A DNA stretch of 64,000 nt from Anastatus disparis (GCA_017163975.1 JAFFSR010000291.1:2423001-2487000); one strand, 5' to 3'; positions 49,078-61,138 are shown, numbered from the stretch's first letter. The notes: generated by a model from the sequence alone, not told the origin. A program made the numbers and translations.

Positions 49078-49462
49078 CGGCAGGCCGGAGTAGAACCTGA
49101 TACCGACCGAGTAACAATTGAGTTGTTTGTTATTTACTCAAGTATTAATCGGTGTATCTTCAAAATAAAGGTTGATCGCAATAGATATTATTATTATGAA
49201 TATCTATGCACAAGAAAAAAAAAATCTACCGATTTGTTTTTGAGAAAAGTAAGGAACGCCGAAGTAAAAGATTATGTTTATAATATTTTCGCGTTCCTTA
49301 CTTTTCTCAAAAACAAAGCGATAGATTTTTTTTTTCTTGTGCATAAATATTTGTAATAATAATATCTATTGCGCTTAACCTTCAATTTGCAGATACACCG
49401 ATTAATACTTGAGTAAATAACAAAAATGTTAATTAGACAAGGACAGCGAATCCGGCCTGTTC
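49078..49462. mobile_element. 385-bp foldback with TTAA flanks
   Basis: TTAA at 49074-49077 and 49463-49466 flank ends that read CGGCAGGCCGGAG and (inverted) GAACAGGCCGGAT. The arms pair through AAGTATTAATCGGTGTATCT and GAAAAGTAAGGAACGC to the centre near 49270. The left TTAA overlaps the TTTA of the adjacent transposon. Confidence 0.75.
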
Positions 49463-49612
49463 TTAATATAATACAATGTATATAATATTAGTAGAATCAT
49501 GAAAAATTATATTTTTATTTTTTTTTTAATGGCTTAATCATGATGTTGAGGAATCCTAATAAAATAAATTTTAGTCTACATTTATTAATTTCAGTTAACA
49601 TAAAGAATATAA

Positions 49613-49691
49613 AAGAGCGCGGTGGTGTAATGGACAAGGCTCTTGCTTTCCATACAGAAGAGCATGGATTCAAATCCCGGCCTAATACCTC
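49613..49691 (+). repeat. tRNA-derived SINE head or tRNA pseudogene
   Basis: An A box (TGGTGTAATGG, 49623-49633) and a B box (GATTCAAATCC, 49667-49677) of a type 2 RNA polymerase III promoter are spaced as in a tRNA. The intervening CTCTTGCTTTCCATACAGAAG resembles an anticodon arm but does not fold well, and the acceptor stem ends do not pair. It is therefore not a functional tRNA. It is followed by non-tRNA sequence that resumes after the inserted MITE (from 49941), as expected for a SINE; the SINE 3' end is not resolved. Confidence 0.6.
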
Positions 49692-49932
49692 CTTCGAGCA
49701 TATAATACTGGAGGAAGCCTCCCAGCTATTAACTGCGTTACAAGGCGAAGAGAGAGAAAGCCTCTATTTTGGTACGTGCTATCTCTCTTTCACTTTCTTA
49801 GTGGGGAACAAAAGCAGCCAATCAAATCAGGCTAGAAAGAGACAGCACGTACCAAAATAGAGGCTTTCTCTCTCTTCGCCTTGTAATGCTTGCTGCCATT
49901 CGGAGGCTTCCTCTAGTAGTAAATGCTCGAAG
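49692..49932. mobile_element. 241-bp foldback MITE with 8-bp target duplication
   Basis: It begins CTTCGAGCAT and ends ATGCTCGAAG; arms pair through TACTGGAGGAAGCCTCC and GGCGAAGAGAGAGAAAGCCT. AATACCTC flanks both ends (49684-49691 and 49933-49940). An 8-bp duplication is typical of hAT or P-type transposases. It is a close relative of the MITE at 33415. The 106-codon frame across SINE and MITE is an artefact. Confidence 0.92.
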
Positions 49933-50207
49933 AATACCTCTGACATTTCCCCAGAAGAAAATTAATTTATGTCGTTTATATCACGACTCTTAAAAAATTC
50001 GACCTCGTTGATTATCGGTTGATTGTTAATCACAAAAGTGATTGACCACCCATCGGTATTCACAGTTTTCGGTGTAGTGAGTCTAGCTTGTGATTATTAA
50101 ACTAACACCTGGTCGGATTCCCTTTGATATTATTATATTAAAAAATTTAACATAAAGAGGACAATATCCTATTATATTAAGTTATAAATTATTTAAAGAA
50201 AAAAAAA

Positions 50208-50335
50208 ATAGTGTATTATGATATAAGTGTTTTAAATGGCGTATTCTGGCACGGCATAGTCATCAAACAAGCGAAGCGAGGTCGATAATTTTGTGTCAGA
50301 ATATGCCATTTAAAAGACGAGTATCATATACTATT
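50208..50335. repeat. Hairpin repeat 3, edges AATAGTG...TACTATT
   Basis: Arms with TTTTAAATGGCGTATTCTG pair with CAGAATATGCCATTTAAAA around a loop holding AAGCGAAGCGAGGTCG. Edges match hairpins 1 and 2 while the stem sequence is unrelated. Confidence 0.7.
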
Positions 50336-50654
50336 TTGTAGCACGTGTGTATGAATGCGCCACCTGATCATGAATATTTAAGATGCATGAATAAAAGCGA
50401 GTTTCATGAGAAAATAAGTTATGGTTTAATTAATAAACTAAACGATAATTTGAATTATTAAACAGAATTAGATTTTTAAATAATAATCATGAAAACTTAA
50501 GATGCACAAATAACAGCAAGTTCTATTTAAAAATAAGTTATAAGTTAATTAATAAACAAAACTATATTTTAAACTCTTCGACAGAATTAAATTTTTAAGA
50601 ATGAAATGAATGTGAATGCCACCAATAAATCTATTTTCGTATTAAAGAATATAT

Positions 50655-53187
50655 GGCTGATTCCATTCAGATTCATGCAGGCCGTCACTGATCGAATTTT
50701 TTTTTTTTGTTCTAAGTAATAAAAATACCTTCTATTATGTATATGAAGATAAAATTCACCTCATAGAACGCTCAAAATTTTTTTTTTTTTTTTACTACAG
50801 CAGTTTTAGTGTTGGATGTAAAAACGAAAATTCAAAAATTGAAAATGAACCTTTACTTTTAAATGACTATAGCTCCGTCAATTTTTAACCTTTTTGGACG
50901 TTCTTTTAACGAAAGTGTGCGAAATTTGGGCTAGTTTTAAATGCGATCTCGATTTTTGTAATACAATTTGATCTCACTGAGTTATTTACGAAAAACCGAA
51001 AAAAGCGATTTTTTTCAAACACGATTTTCTCAAAAACTATATTTTTTTTTTTTTTTTTAATTTTTATATGATTTTATACATAAAAAATACTAACTTTTAG
51101 GGTAGGTGAGAATATGCGATTTCGCCTTATTTTTTTTAAACAGATTTTTAAACGTTTTTTTTTATATTTTTGATTTTAAAACATTGATACCATGGCGCAT
51201 CGTACTATTTTTCCAACTTTACGTGTTCTTACAACTATTTTTATGCTTTTATTTATTAATATATCAAAAATACCAACAATAATCTTTAAAATGAACCCCG
51301 GATCGAATATTTTGATCAATTAGAACAAAAGATATGATGATTTAAAGTTTAAAAAAAAATGCTGAAACTTTAAATAAATATGATATTTACAGATGCTTTG
51401 AATAATTATAAAAAAGAGAATAAACAAGACATTGCAGATTTTATTCAGAAAAATCAAATTTACTGAATAAAACTAGCACAATTGAAAATTTCTTAATAGA
51501 GTTAAGAGAGCGTGCTCTCACTGTAAGAGCTCATAAATTGGTCAAAGAAATTCAACGTATAGCAATTAAAGAGGTTAAACTTTTAGCGAAGAATAATGAC
51601 TTCCAATTAGTTATTCATGTCGATTTTGCAGAAAATTGGACAGTTCTGCTTCAAAATGAAATTCAAAGCTATCATTAGAGTAAAAACCAAATATCAATAT
51701 TTACGTCAGTATGCTATTTTGGAAATAATAAGACAGTCAGTTATGTCACCGTCTCTGACGATATTGAACATGATTCGTCTCATGCCCTAATGACTATAAA
51801 TTTAATTATCGACGACTTAAAACAAAAACATATTGCGCAAGATCTTGATGAAATCATAACCATTTCTGATGGAGCTGTCAGTCATTTTAAAAATAGATAT
51901 CAATTCTATGAGTTTCAAAACTTAAAAGTAAACAGAAAATGGCTTTTTTCTGCAACAGGTCATGGCAAAGGCGCTTGTGATGGTATTGGTGGTTTAGTTA
52001 TACATTATGCTACCACGCATAATCTGTCCAAGAAGAATGCAGATTTTATTAGAAACGCTGAAAATTTCGCCACTCACGTATCAAAATATACTCCGTCGAT
52101 TAACATTCTTGTTATCCGCAAGGATGAGTTAGAAGTTTTTCGACAGACAAAAAAAAATGGAATGGTTAGGAAATGCAAAAGAAATTAAAGGTATTCAAAA
52201 GATTCACTGTAGAAAAAGTAAACGAAACCAAATCTACACTGCCAAAACTTCGAGACATCAGTGGCAAGAAGTAAATTGAAAGGTTTTATTCAAATTCAGA
52301 TTTTTTTATTCACATTAGTTCTCAATTCATTAGTGTTCATTTCTTAATTGTATCGCATATTATTTGTTCATTGGGAATGACCAAATAATATATTTTAGTA
52401 TTTAAAAAATTCACCTTTTCAAAATTTGAAATTCAAATTCAAAATTCAAAATTCAAAGTAAATATATTTATTTAAAGTTTCAGCATTTTTTTTTAAACTT
52501 TAAATCGTCATAACTTTTGTTCTAATTGATCAAAATATTCGATCCGGGGTTTATTTTAAAGATTATTGTTGATATTTTTGATATATTAATAAATAAAAGC
52601 ATAAAAATAGTTGTAAGAACACGTAAAGTTGGAAAAATAGTACGATGCGCCATGGTATCAATGCTTTAAAATCGAAAATATAAAAAAAACGTTTAAAAAT
52701 CTGTTTAAAAAAAATAAGGCAAAATCGCATATTCTCACCTACCCTAAAAGTTAGTATTTTTTATGTATAAAATCATATAAAAAATTAAAAAAAAAAATAT
52801 ATAGTTTTTGAGAAAATCGTGTTTGAAAAAAATCGCTTTTTTTCGGTTATTCGTAAATAACTCAGCGAGATCAAATTTTATTATAAAAATCGAGATCGGA
52901 TTCAAAACTAGACCAAATTTCGCACACTTTCGTTAAAAAAACGTCCAAAAAGGTTAAAAATTGACGGAGCTATAGTCATTTAAAAGTAGAGGTTCATTTT
53001 CAATTTTTGAATTTTCGTTTTTACATCCAACACTAAAACTGCTGTAGTAAAAAAAAAAAAAAATTTTGAGCATTCTATGAGGTAAATTTTATCTTCATAT
53101 ACATAATAGAAGGTATTTTTATTACTTAGAACAAAAAAAAAAAAATTCGATCAGTGACGGCCTGCATGAATCTGAATGGAATCAGCC
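50655..53187 (+). mobile_element. DDE-like transposon derivative, 2.5 kb, 700-bp TIRs, ATAT target duplication
   Basis: The termini are GGCTGATTCCATTCAG and its inverse, flanked by ATAT (50651-50654 and 53188-53191). The inverted repeats are about 729 and 710 bp (50655-51383, 52478-53187). Only the C-terminal half of the transposase remains inside. The first 14-15 bp of TIR match the 46-kb element and then diverge, so the two are different families of one superfamily. Confidence 0.9.
51376..52279 (+). pseudogene. DDE-like transposase, C-terminal part, one nonsense and one frameshift
   Basis: In frame from about 51424: IHVDFAENW (first Asp block), then SYH*SKNQ, where TAG at 51676 replaces the Trp found in the other copies (QHWSK, NHWVN). 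ISIFTSVCYFG, ISDGAVSHFKNRYQF (second Asp block) and SATGHGKGACDGIGG follow. A one-base slip in the A-run near 52150 is needed to reach GIQKIHCRKSKRNQ and the natural end at 52279. The region lacks the N-terminal zinc and linker domains. It overlaps the 46-kb copy only around the first Asp block, so the two together cover the whole protein. Confidence 0.88.
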
Positions 53188-53191
53188 ATAT

Positions 53192-54879
53192 TTTATATCA
53201 AAAAATTTCGCAGTATCATCATTTATCATCACATTAAAAACGATATCATTACAAGACTGCATTATGACAATGAGGTTAAGTTTGTGTTATTTTTAATACT
53301 GCTATATAATTCTAGAGTACGCGCAATGCGATAGCTGAATACACACATATTTTATCTATACGTATAGTATAGTACTATTACTTGTCTCTATGTTCATTAT
53401 AAGTGTCTTAACGCGTCTTCACTGTCTACAATATAGTATTAAAATGCGCACGCCCTACTTATACGTATATATAGATGTACTAAGCAGTTGAGTTAAACAT
53501 GCCAGAATAAGCTACTTGCGCCCCGTAAAGCGTGCGGATTTCAGACACGCAGTGTTGTAAAAATAAAAACAATGAACAATGTATTTTAATGGGAGGTACA
53601 TTGAATGAGACCATAAGGAGATGTATGGATGGGGAATGGAGGGGATCATGGGTGAAATCATGGGTGAAATATGGCAGGAAGATGGGTGGAGATAGGAAAG
53701 TAACATCTTTTTTATAAAATAACGTAAAGGGTACCCCCGTTAAGATAGTCCAAATTGCCCTGTTCCTGAAATTTTTGTTTGACCTGGTAACTTTGTTTTC
53801 GATCGAAAATAAATAGTTTTTGTCATATTTGCAGACCGCGAGCCCCTCCCGCTATACACAGCATGAAAAAAAATGACTTTTTCACTATTTATTTTTTTTC
53901 ACCGAATCTAGTCAGTAAAAAACCCCAAGAAAATCGTGCTTATAGTTTAAATAGTTACAGATTATGTGGAATTTTTTCATTAAGATCTGATGATGCTATA
54001 TAACCTAAAAGGATGGAAGAAAAATTAAAACTCTTCTTTTTTTCACGGGGAATGCGGTACAGGGCCAATTCTTGCAAAAAAACTTGTATTTTGTTTGAAA
54101 GTACTTGCCTGAATTTTTTCAGATATTTCCTGGAGGTTTGCCACAGTTAAAAATTCAAAAAACTCATTTTTTGGACGTTTTAGGCTGATTTTAGCTCATT
54201 TGCAGATTTTGTATTATTATTTATACTATAGAATTGTATTTTAGAACTTTATTTATGAATTTAATTATGCAATCAAGTCAGAAAAATAAGATTTACAAAT
54301 ATTCGTATCATATTTTTGCACGAATCCACATTTTAGATTAGCTATTTAAATGATTTTGTTGATGTTTCGTGGTCTACTTTATGTGATAAAATCTTTTAAA
54401 TATTATATTACTTTAATAAAAGAAAATGTTTTCATAAATAAGTCATTTCACAAGTACAGCTATATTAAGTATGGTCAAAATATAAACTTGAGATTACATA
54501 TGAGTTAATGAATTTATATTTCCTAAGTGAAACTTATTAATACAAACATTAGAATCATGATTTCTTAATATGAACCTTGACTTTGGCATTTTTAACACTA
54601 TGTGATCTAAATCTGCACTTGAGTCACACTTTTGCGAGAGCTACGTGGTCTATTTTTACACTGTGTAAGAAAATGTGAGCATGCGAGTATATTCAAATCT
54701 TGTTTTCATGTCTCATATTAATATTGCAATATTAAATATATTTTTGTTGAAAAGCGCATATTATTCGCAATTACTTTATGACATTTGCAATCGTTTTAAA
54801 GATTATAAATGAAGTTTGCACTTATGTCATGTATTGTATTATATTATCTCCATGACATAGGTACGATTTCAGTAACGTA
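53192..54879. other. Intergenic DNA, nothing firmly recognised
   Basis: No gene or TIR pair found. 53740-54200 has a mixed composition typical of transposon UTRs in this window, but I cannot link it to a partner. Confidence 0.4.
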
Positions 54880-55035
54880 ACTCAAGTAATAATCGTTAGA
54901 CTGGAAATTATAGTCTTTACTTAGTTCTCAGATATTCTATCTATGTCCTTCTTACACTTTTTCCATAAAAAGAACAAGGATAGAATATTTGAGAACTAAG
55001 TAATGACTATAACTTCTAGCCTTAGACTTGAGTTG
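54880..55035. repeat. Small hairpin, related segment at 21.0 kb
   Basis: GGAAATTATAGTCTTTACTT and TTAGTTCTCAGATATTCTAT pair with their inverse at 54980-55020. A diverged single arm (CTGGAAACTATAGTTGTTAC) lies near 21011. Confidence 0.7.
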
Positions 55036-55330
55036 AGTCTATGAATTCGAGACATAAAAAAACATTATGTTAAACGCTATTTCATCACTGAAGAAAAGTA
55101 ACATATAAAATATTTTGTAAATGAAATAACGAATATTAGTATTGAAAGAGTATTACGAATATTAGTATGAAAAATAAAATCCTATATTTATTAATTTTAT
55201 ATATTAGGTAAGGATTGATTTCTATCGAATAAAATCAACAAATTAAATGATAATTTACTTTTTACGAATATTCAATATTTCAAATACACTTACTTATTAA
55301 TTGAATGATCCTATTAATCAGTGAGAATAC

Positions 55331-55450
55331 TTTTATATATAAACTAATACATAAATGTTGGCTATAAGAATTCCTATTGGTTACAAGTACTTTTATATAT
55401 AAACTAATACATAAATGTTGGCTATAAGAATTCCTATTGGTTACAAGTAC
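55331..55450. repeat. Perfect 60-bp tandem duplication in the left arm
   Basis: 55331-55390 and 55391-55450 are identical. The right arm (about 60900-60955) has one diverged copy, so the duplication is younger than the inverted duplication. Confidence 0.95.
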
Positions 55451-57744
55451 GTAGCTTTATTAGTTTGCATTAGTAGACCTTTTTACTCTGATGAAATTGG
55501 TTGATAATTTTTACAATTATTTCTTTACATACACTAGATAAATAATTTGTATAAGGTTAAAATAATGAATCCAAAACCTTTGATAGTATATAGTCATTAA
55601 TATCATCGATAACCTTAAAACTTGTTTAATTCTCACTGTTGGCAAAATATTATGTATTGTTCATATTGTTTATTATCAGTGGTATCTCAGCAAATTCATT
55701 TTTAGGTTTTAATTTTTTAGTGCGAAAATAAAAAGGTTGATAGAATATTTAATAGTAAATTTTTAAAAACATAATAATAAATTTATACTTCTAAAGTAAG
55801 AATAAAAATGTAGATATATTAAATAATCAATTTCTTAAGAGTTCAATTCGCTCATGTAGTCCAATCAATAAAGACATTTTGAGGACATTAATTAAAGGCT
55901 TAATGAAACCTATATAGAGTTGACAAGGGCGATGAAAAAACATACCCTATATAGAATGTAACCAAAAAAGAACGGTAGAAAATGCTCCAAGAGGCTGCAA
56001 AGTTGGCTAAAACAGCTTTTTTAATTCTCTGAAGCAATCTATGCATTTCAGCAAAAAAAGTAATTAATAAAAGTATTGGAGGATAAAAAAACCTACGATT
56101 TGAGTAATGCCGCGATTATTTTCGTCAATTAGTTATTGCAAAGAAGCCAAAAAACCATCAAAAATGGCCATTTCTTGGATATCAATTATTTATTGCAAAA
56201 ATAATTTTTCAAATATTTTTAAACTTTTGGAAGGAAGCCTTTTTGAATACGAATAGAAAGAGAGGTTGTAAAAGCAAATTGGTTAATTTGTTGCTGAAAT
56301 ATTCCCTATTATTTATCCCAACACGCGTCATGTTTATTGCTATAATTTTTTTTGGCTGAACATATTGAGTTGCATAAGGGTTTAAACTCTTCATAAAGGT
56401 TCAAATTTTCATATTTTGTTAAGACCAAATGAGAAAATTGAATTGCAATATTTTTTATAACGCTTTAAAAAAGAGGATGTTTTTTTTATAAATAAATAAA
56501 GCTGGGGCTTTATTTATAACTTTTACAAATTTGCTATTTGAATATTCTTATAGCTGTGTTCGAAACGAAGATTTAAAAAAAAAGAACTCTCTAAGGCCAA
56601 TAGGAGCCAAGATGAGATTTTTTTTTTTAATCACAGTTACTTTGTTTATAACAATTAAGAAACGAATCAAGCGTCATTTTTTAGTTGAAGACTTATATTT
56701 TAAAAATCTATGGTTGGATTTTAAAAAATGCGACTCTTTATTATAAAAACTAAAATAATAATAACATACAAATAATAACATCAAGGTTGGAGTCGTGGTG
56801 GGGATGCTTATCTTTGCGCGTGAGGAAAGTTAACGAAGGACCCCGTTCCAATAAAATTCGTAAAAATTAACCGTATCTCCGTAAATAATGGACCGATTTT
56901 GATGCTTTTTTTAAATCTGGTGTACCTTAAAAAATTATTAATATTGGTGCAAATATTTTTTTAAATTAGGGTGTATTTAAGTTAAAATAACTGTACCTAA
57001 TACGGACACCTATATTTTAGACGTGTAATGTCTCATTTTGAAACTAAAAGAAAGAACTTTAAAATGAGATATCATGAGTTTTATTACGATCAATACTTAC
57101 GAAATGCCCGCGGATTTACGTAAATGTTGTAAATGAACTTACCTTATTATTCCTCGTAATAATTACATTTGGAACCTGGAGCTTAATTAAAATTTTTATT
57201 GTTTCTTTATTTTAACTAATTATTAAAATTAATTTTTAGGTTCAATAATTAAAAAAATAATTATTAATAATTGCAAAAATTTTAATAATAATAATAAAAA
57301 TTGTTATCCCCATGATTTTTACTTTTCTTTGTTTTTCATGCAAAAAAATTTTTTCATAATTGAATATATTTTTATTTCTTAAATAAACATTGAATTTCAA
57401 CAACAGCTTCTCATATATTATATAGAATAAAGTTATTATTTCTAGCAATTATTCGATTTGAAATATGTGGAAACGTTTAATTTCTATAGTAATAATAAGT
57501 ATCGTTTTTAAATCTTTGAAATTTTTTTCTCTTCTACGCGCAAACATTATTTTATTATAAAAATTTTTTTATCTTTCTTCCATAAATTTTATCCTTTTAT
57601 ATCACAATTTTCTCGACATATCCCTGGTGGAAATCCCGTTTTTTTTTACCATTTTATGACTAGTAGAAGTGGAAACGCTTTTTTTAACATTTTATGGATA
57701 TTTCTTCAGTATTATTATTACTAATCACCTTAAATTTTTATATA

Positions 57745-58898
57745 CAGTACTGCTCAAAAAATCGTAAAAAAAATTTTTTTTTTTAACACAACTTCAAACT
57801 GCGATTTTTCGGAAACGGCTCAATGAATTTAAAAATCCGGACGGCGTTTGAAAAATCAGATAAAATACTATTTTTTTATGTCCTGCCTAGTATTTTCATC
57901 TTTTTTTTAACTCTATTTTTAATGATTGAAAAGTTTTTTATTTTTACGAATTTTGAAATTTTAATCAATCAAATGTAACTTTTTAAGAAATTGATAAAAT
58001 TAAAAAATTCGAATGCGATTGAAAAGTAGAGTGAATTTCCTAAATCTTTATGTTGAATGATTTTTTGTATCTATTTCCTGCGTGTAGCTAAAAATGCGCA
58101 AAAGCGGAATGTACAATAAAATCAGTTTTAGATATGATAATATTTTCCAATATCGCGAGTCTATTTTTGTTTACATTTCAGCATGTGTTCAAATCTGTAG
58201 TTCGTATATATATATATATATAAAGAGTCAAATTTATAAATAACTTTAATTTATTCAGAAAAAAGAACACTATCATTTATAATAATTGTGATAAAATTTG
58301 TGATAATTTTGTTAAAAGTATACAGTAACGTTCAAAAGTTCGTAAAAAAATGTTTTTTTCAGAAACTCAACTTCAAACTGCGATATTTCGGAAATGGCTC
58401 GATAAATTTCAAAAATCCGGACTATGTTTAAAAGATTAGACAAAAGACCATCTTTTTGTATCCTGCTAATGTAAACGAAAATTGATTTGCGACATTGGAA
58501 AATATTATCATATTTAAAACTGATTTTCTTGTACTTTCCATTTTTGCGCATTTTTAGCTACACGCACGAAATATACGAGAAATCATTAAACATAAAGATT
58601 TAGTAAATTCACTCTACTTTTTAATCGCGTTCGAATTTTTTAATTTTATCAATTTCTTAAAAAGTTACACTTGATTGATTAAAATTTAAAAATTCGTAAA
58701 AATAAAAATTTTCTATATCATTATATATAGAGTTAAAAAAATGATAAAAATATTTGGCAGAAAACAAAAAAATAGTATTTTGTATGATCTTTCAAACACC
58801 GTCCAGATTTTTTAAATTCATCGAGATGTTTTCGAAATATCGCAGTTTGAAGTTGAGTTAAGAAAAAAAAAATTTTTATGAACTTTTGAGCGGTACTG
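57745..58898. mobile_element. Tc1-type foldback at the palindrome centre
   Basis: The ends are CAGTACTGCTCAAAA and (inverted) CAGTACCGCTCAAAAG, flanked by TA on both sides (57743-57744 and 58899-58900), the Tc1/mariner pattern. Arms of about 400 bp share AACTTCAAACTGCGAT and TTTCGGAAA. A further terminus, CAGTAACGTTCAAAAGTTCG, lies at 58323 in direct orientation, so a partial second copy is nested inside. No transposase frame. Confidence 0.75.
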
Positions 58899-61138
58899 TA
58901 CACCATTTTTAATGTTCATATTTCTACCAGGGATATTAATATTTCATTTTGAAATAAAAAATAAAAATAGTTCCAATTAAAAGGCAATTTTCATATGAAT
59001 TTTTCTATTATATTTAAGAAATAATCCTTACATAAAATCTTAGTGGTTTAGTTTTAGAAATAAAATAAAAATATATTCAATAGTGAAAAATTTTTTTGCA
59101 TGAAAAACAAAGAAAAGTAAAAATCATGGGGATAACAATTTTTATTATTATTATTAAAATTTTTGTAATTATTAATAATTATTTTTTTAATTATTGAACC
59201 TAAAAATTAATTATAATAATTAGTTAAAATAAAGAAACGAATAAAAATTTTAATTAAGCTCCAGGTTCCAAATGTAATTATTACGAGGAATAATAAGGTA
59301 AGTTCATTTACAGCACTTACGAAAATCCGCGGGCATTTCGTAAATATTGATCGTCATAAAACTAATAATATCTCATTCTAAAGTTCTTTCTTTTAGCTTC
59401 AAAATGAGACATTACACGCCTAAAAATATTAATTTAGTGAGCCACAACAATTATTTGCGTTTTAGGTGTCCGTATTAGGTACAGTTATTTTAACTTAAAT
59501 ACACCCTAATTTGAAAAAATATTTGCACCAATATTAATAATTTTTCAAGGTACACCAGATTAAAAAAAAACATCAAAACTGGTCCATTATTTACGGAGAT
59601 ACGGTGAATTTTATTGGAACGGGGTCCTTCGTTAACTTTTCTCACGCGCAAAGATAAGCATCCCCACCACGACTCCGACCTTGACGTTATTATTTGTATG
59701 TTATTATTATTTTAGCTTTTATAATAAAGAGTTGCATTTTTTAAAATCCAACCATAGATTTTTAAAATATAAGTCTTCAACTAAAAAATGACGCTTGATT
59801 CGTTTCTTAATTGTTATAAACAAAGTAACTGTGATTAAAAAAAAAAATCTCATCTTGGCTCCAATTGGCCTTAGAGAGTTCTTTTTTTTTAAATCTTCGT
59901 TTCGAACACAGCTATAAGAATATTCAAATAGCAAATTTGTAAAAGTTATAAATAAAGCCCCAGCTTTATTTATTTATAAAAAAAACACCCTCTTTTTTAA
60001 AGCGTTATAAAAAATATTGCAATTCAATTATCTCATTTGGTCTTAACAAAATATGAAAATTTGAACCTTCATGAAGAGTTTAAGCCCTTATGCGACTCAA
60101 TATGTTCAGCCAAAAAAAAATTTTAGCAATAAACATGACGCGTGTTGGGATAAATAATAGGGAATATCTCAGCAACAAATTAACCAAATTGCTTTTACAA
60201 CCTCTCTTTCTATTCGTATTCATAAAGGCTTCCTTCCAAAAGTTTAAAAATATTTGAAAAATTATTTTTGCAATAAATAATTGATATCCAAGAAATGGCC
60301 ATTTTTGATGGTTTTTTGGCTTCTTTGCAATAACTAATTGACGAAAATAATCGCGGCATTACTCAAATCGTAGGTTTTTTTATTCTCCAATACTTTTATT
60401 AATTACTTTTTTTGCTAAAATGCATAGATTGCTTCAGAGAATTAAAAAAACTGTTTTAGCCAACTTTGCGGCCTCCTGGAGCATTTTCCACCGTTCGTTT
60501 TTGGTTACATTCTATATAGGGTATGTTTTTTCATAGGCCTTAACAACTCTATATAGGTTTCATTAAGCCTTTAATTAATGTCCATAATAGCTTTTTTTTG
60601 CTTTATTGATTGAACTAATTTCCTATAAAATTTTAATCAAATTTTATTCTTTTATGAATTCATTAAAGAGCTATTAAAGATGAATTTATATCAATAATTC
60701 AATGTTTAGAAAATTGCTGATTTTTGAAAATATTAATTATATGTATACAAATATAGGTACATTTCAAACACATAGATTTATAAATTATTATATACTTAAG
60801 TTTCTATCTAGTGTATGTAAAGAAATAATTGTAAAGATTATTAAATAATTTTATCAAAGTAAAAAGGTCTACTATTATAAACTAATAAAGCTACGTACTT
60901 GTAACTACTAGGAATTGTTATAGCCAACATTTATGTATAAGTTTAAATATAAAAGTATTATTACTGATTAATAGGATCATTTAATTAATAAGTAAGTGTA
61001 TTTGAAATATTGAATATTCATAAAAAGTAAATTATCATTTTATTTGTTGATTTTACTCGTTAGAAATCAATCCTTACCTAATATATAAAATTGATAAATA
61101 TAGGATTTTATTTTTTATACTAATATTCGTAATACTCT

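Larger units (their letters stand above)
55147..61138. mobile_element. 6-kb inverted duplication (giant foldback)
   Basis: The outer ends are AGAGTATTACGAATATTAGT and its inverse. The left arm, about 55147-57640, and the right arm, about 58925-61138, match along their length with substitutions and indels. Both encode the same 71-codon frame (56531 plus, 59719 minus; one residue differs), which has no recognisable domain and probably just reflects the duplication. No transposase seen, and no target duplication resolved. It may be a large foldback transposon or an old inverted duplication. Arm divergence argues against an assembly artefact. Confidence 0.85.

Noticed and set aside
49613..49691. 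Functional tRNA gene
   Set aside because: A and B boxes are present, but the acceptor ends and anticodon stem do not pair properly.
49540..49860. 106-codon frame across 49.5-49.9 kb
   Set aside because: It spans a tRNA-derived SINE and an inserted MITE, so it cannot be an ancestral ORF.
56531..59934. Identical 71-codon frames on opposite strands as a duplicated gene
   Set aside because: They are the two arms of the same inverted duplication; no domain or start context supports a gene.
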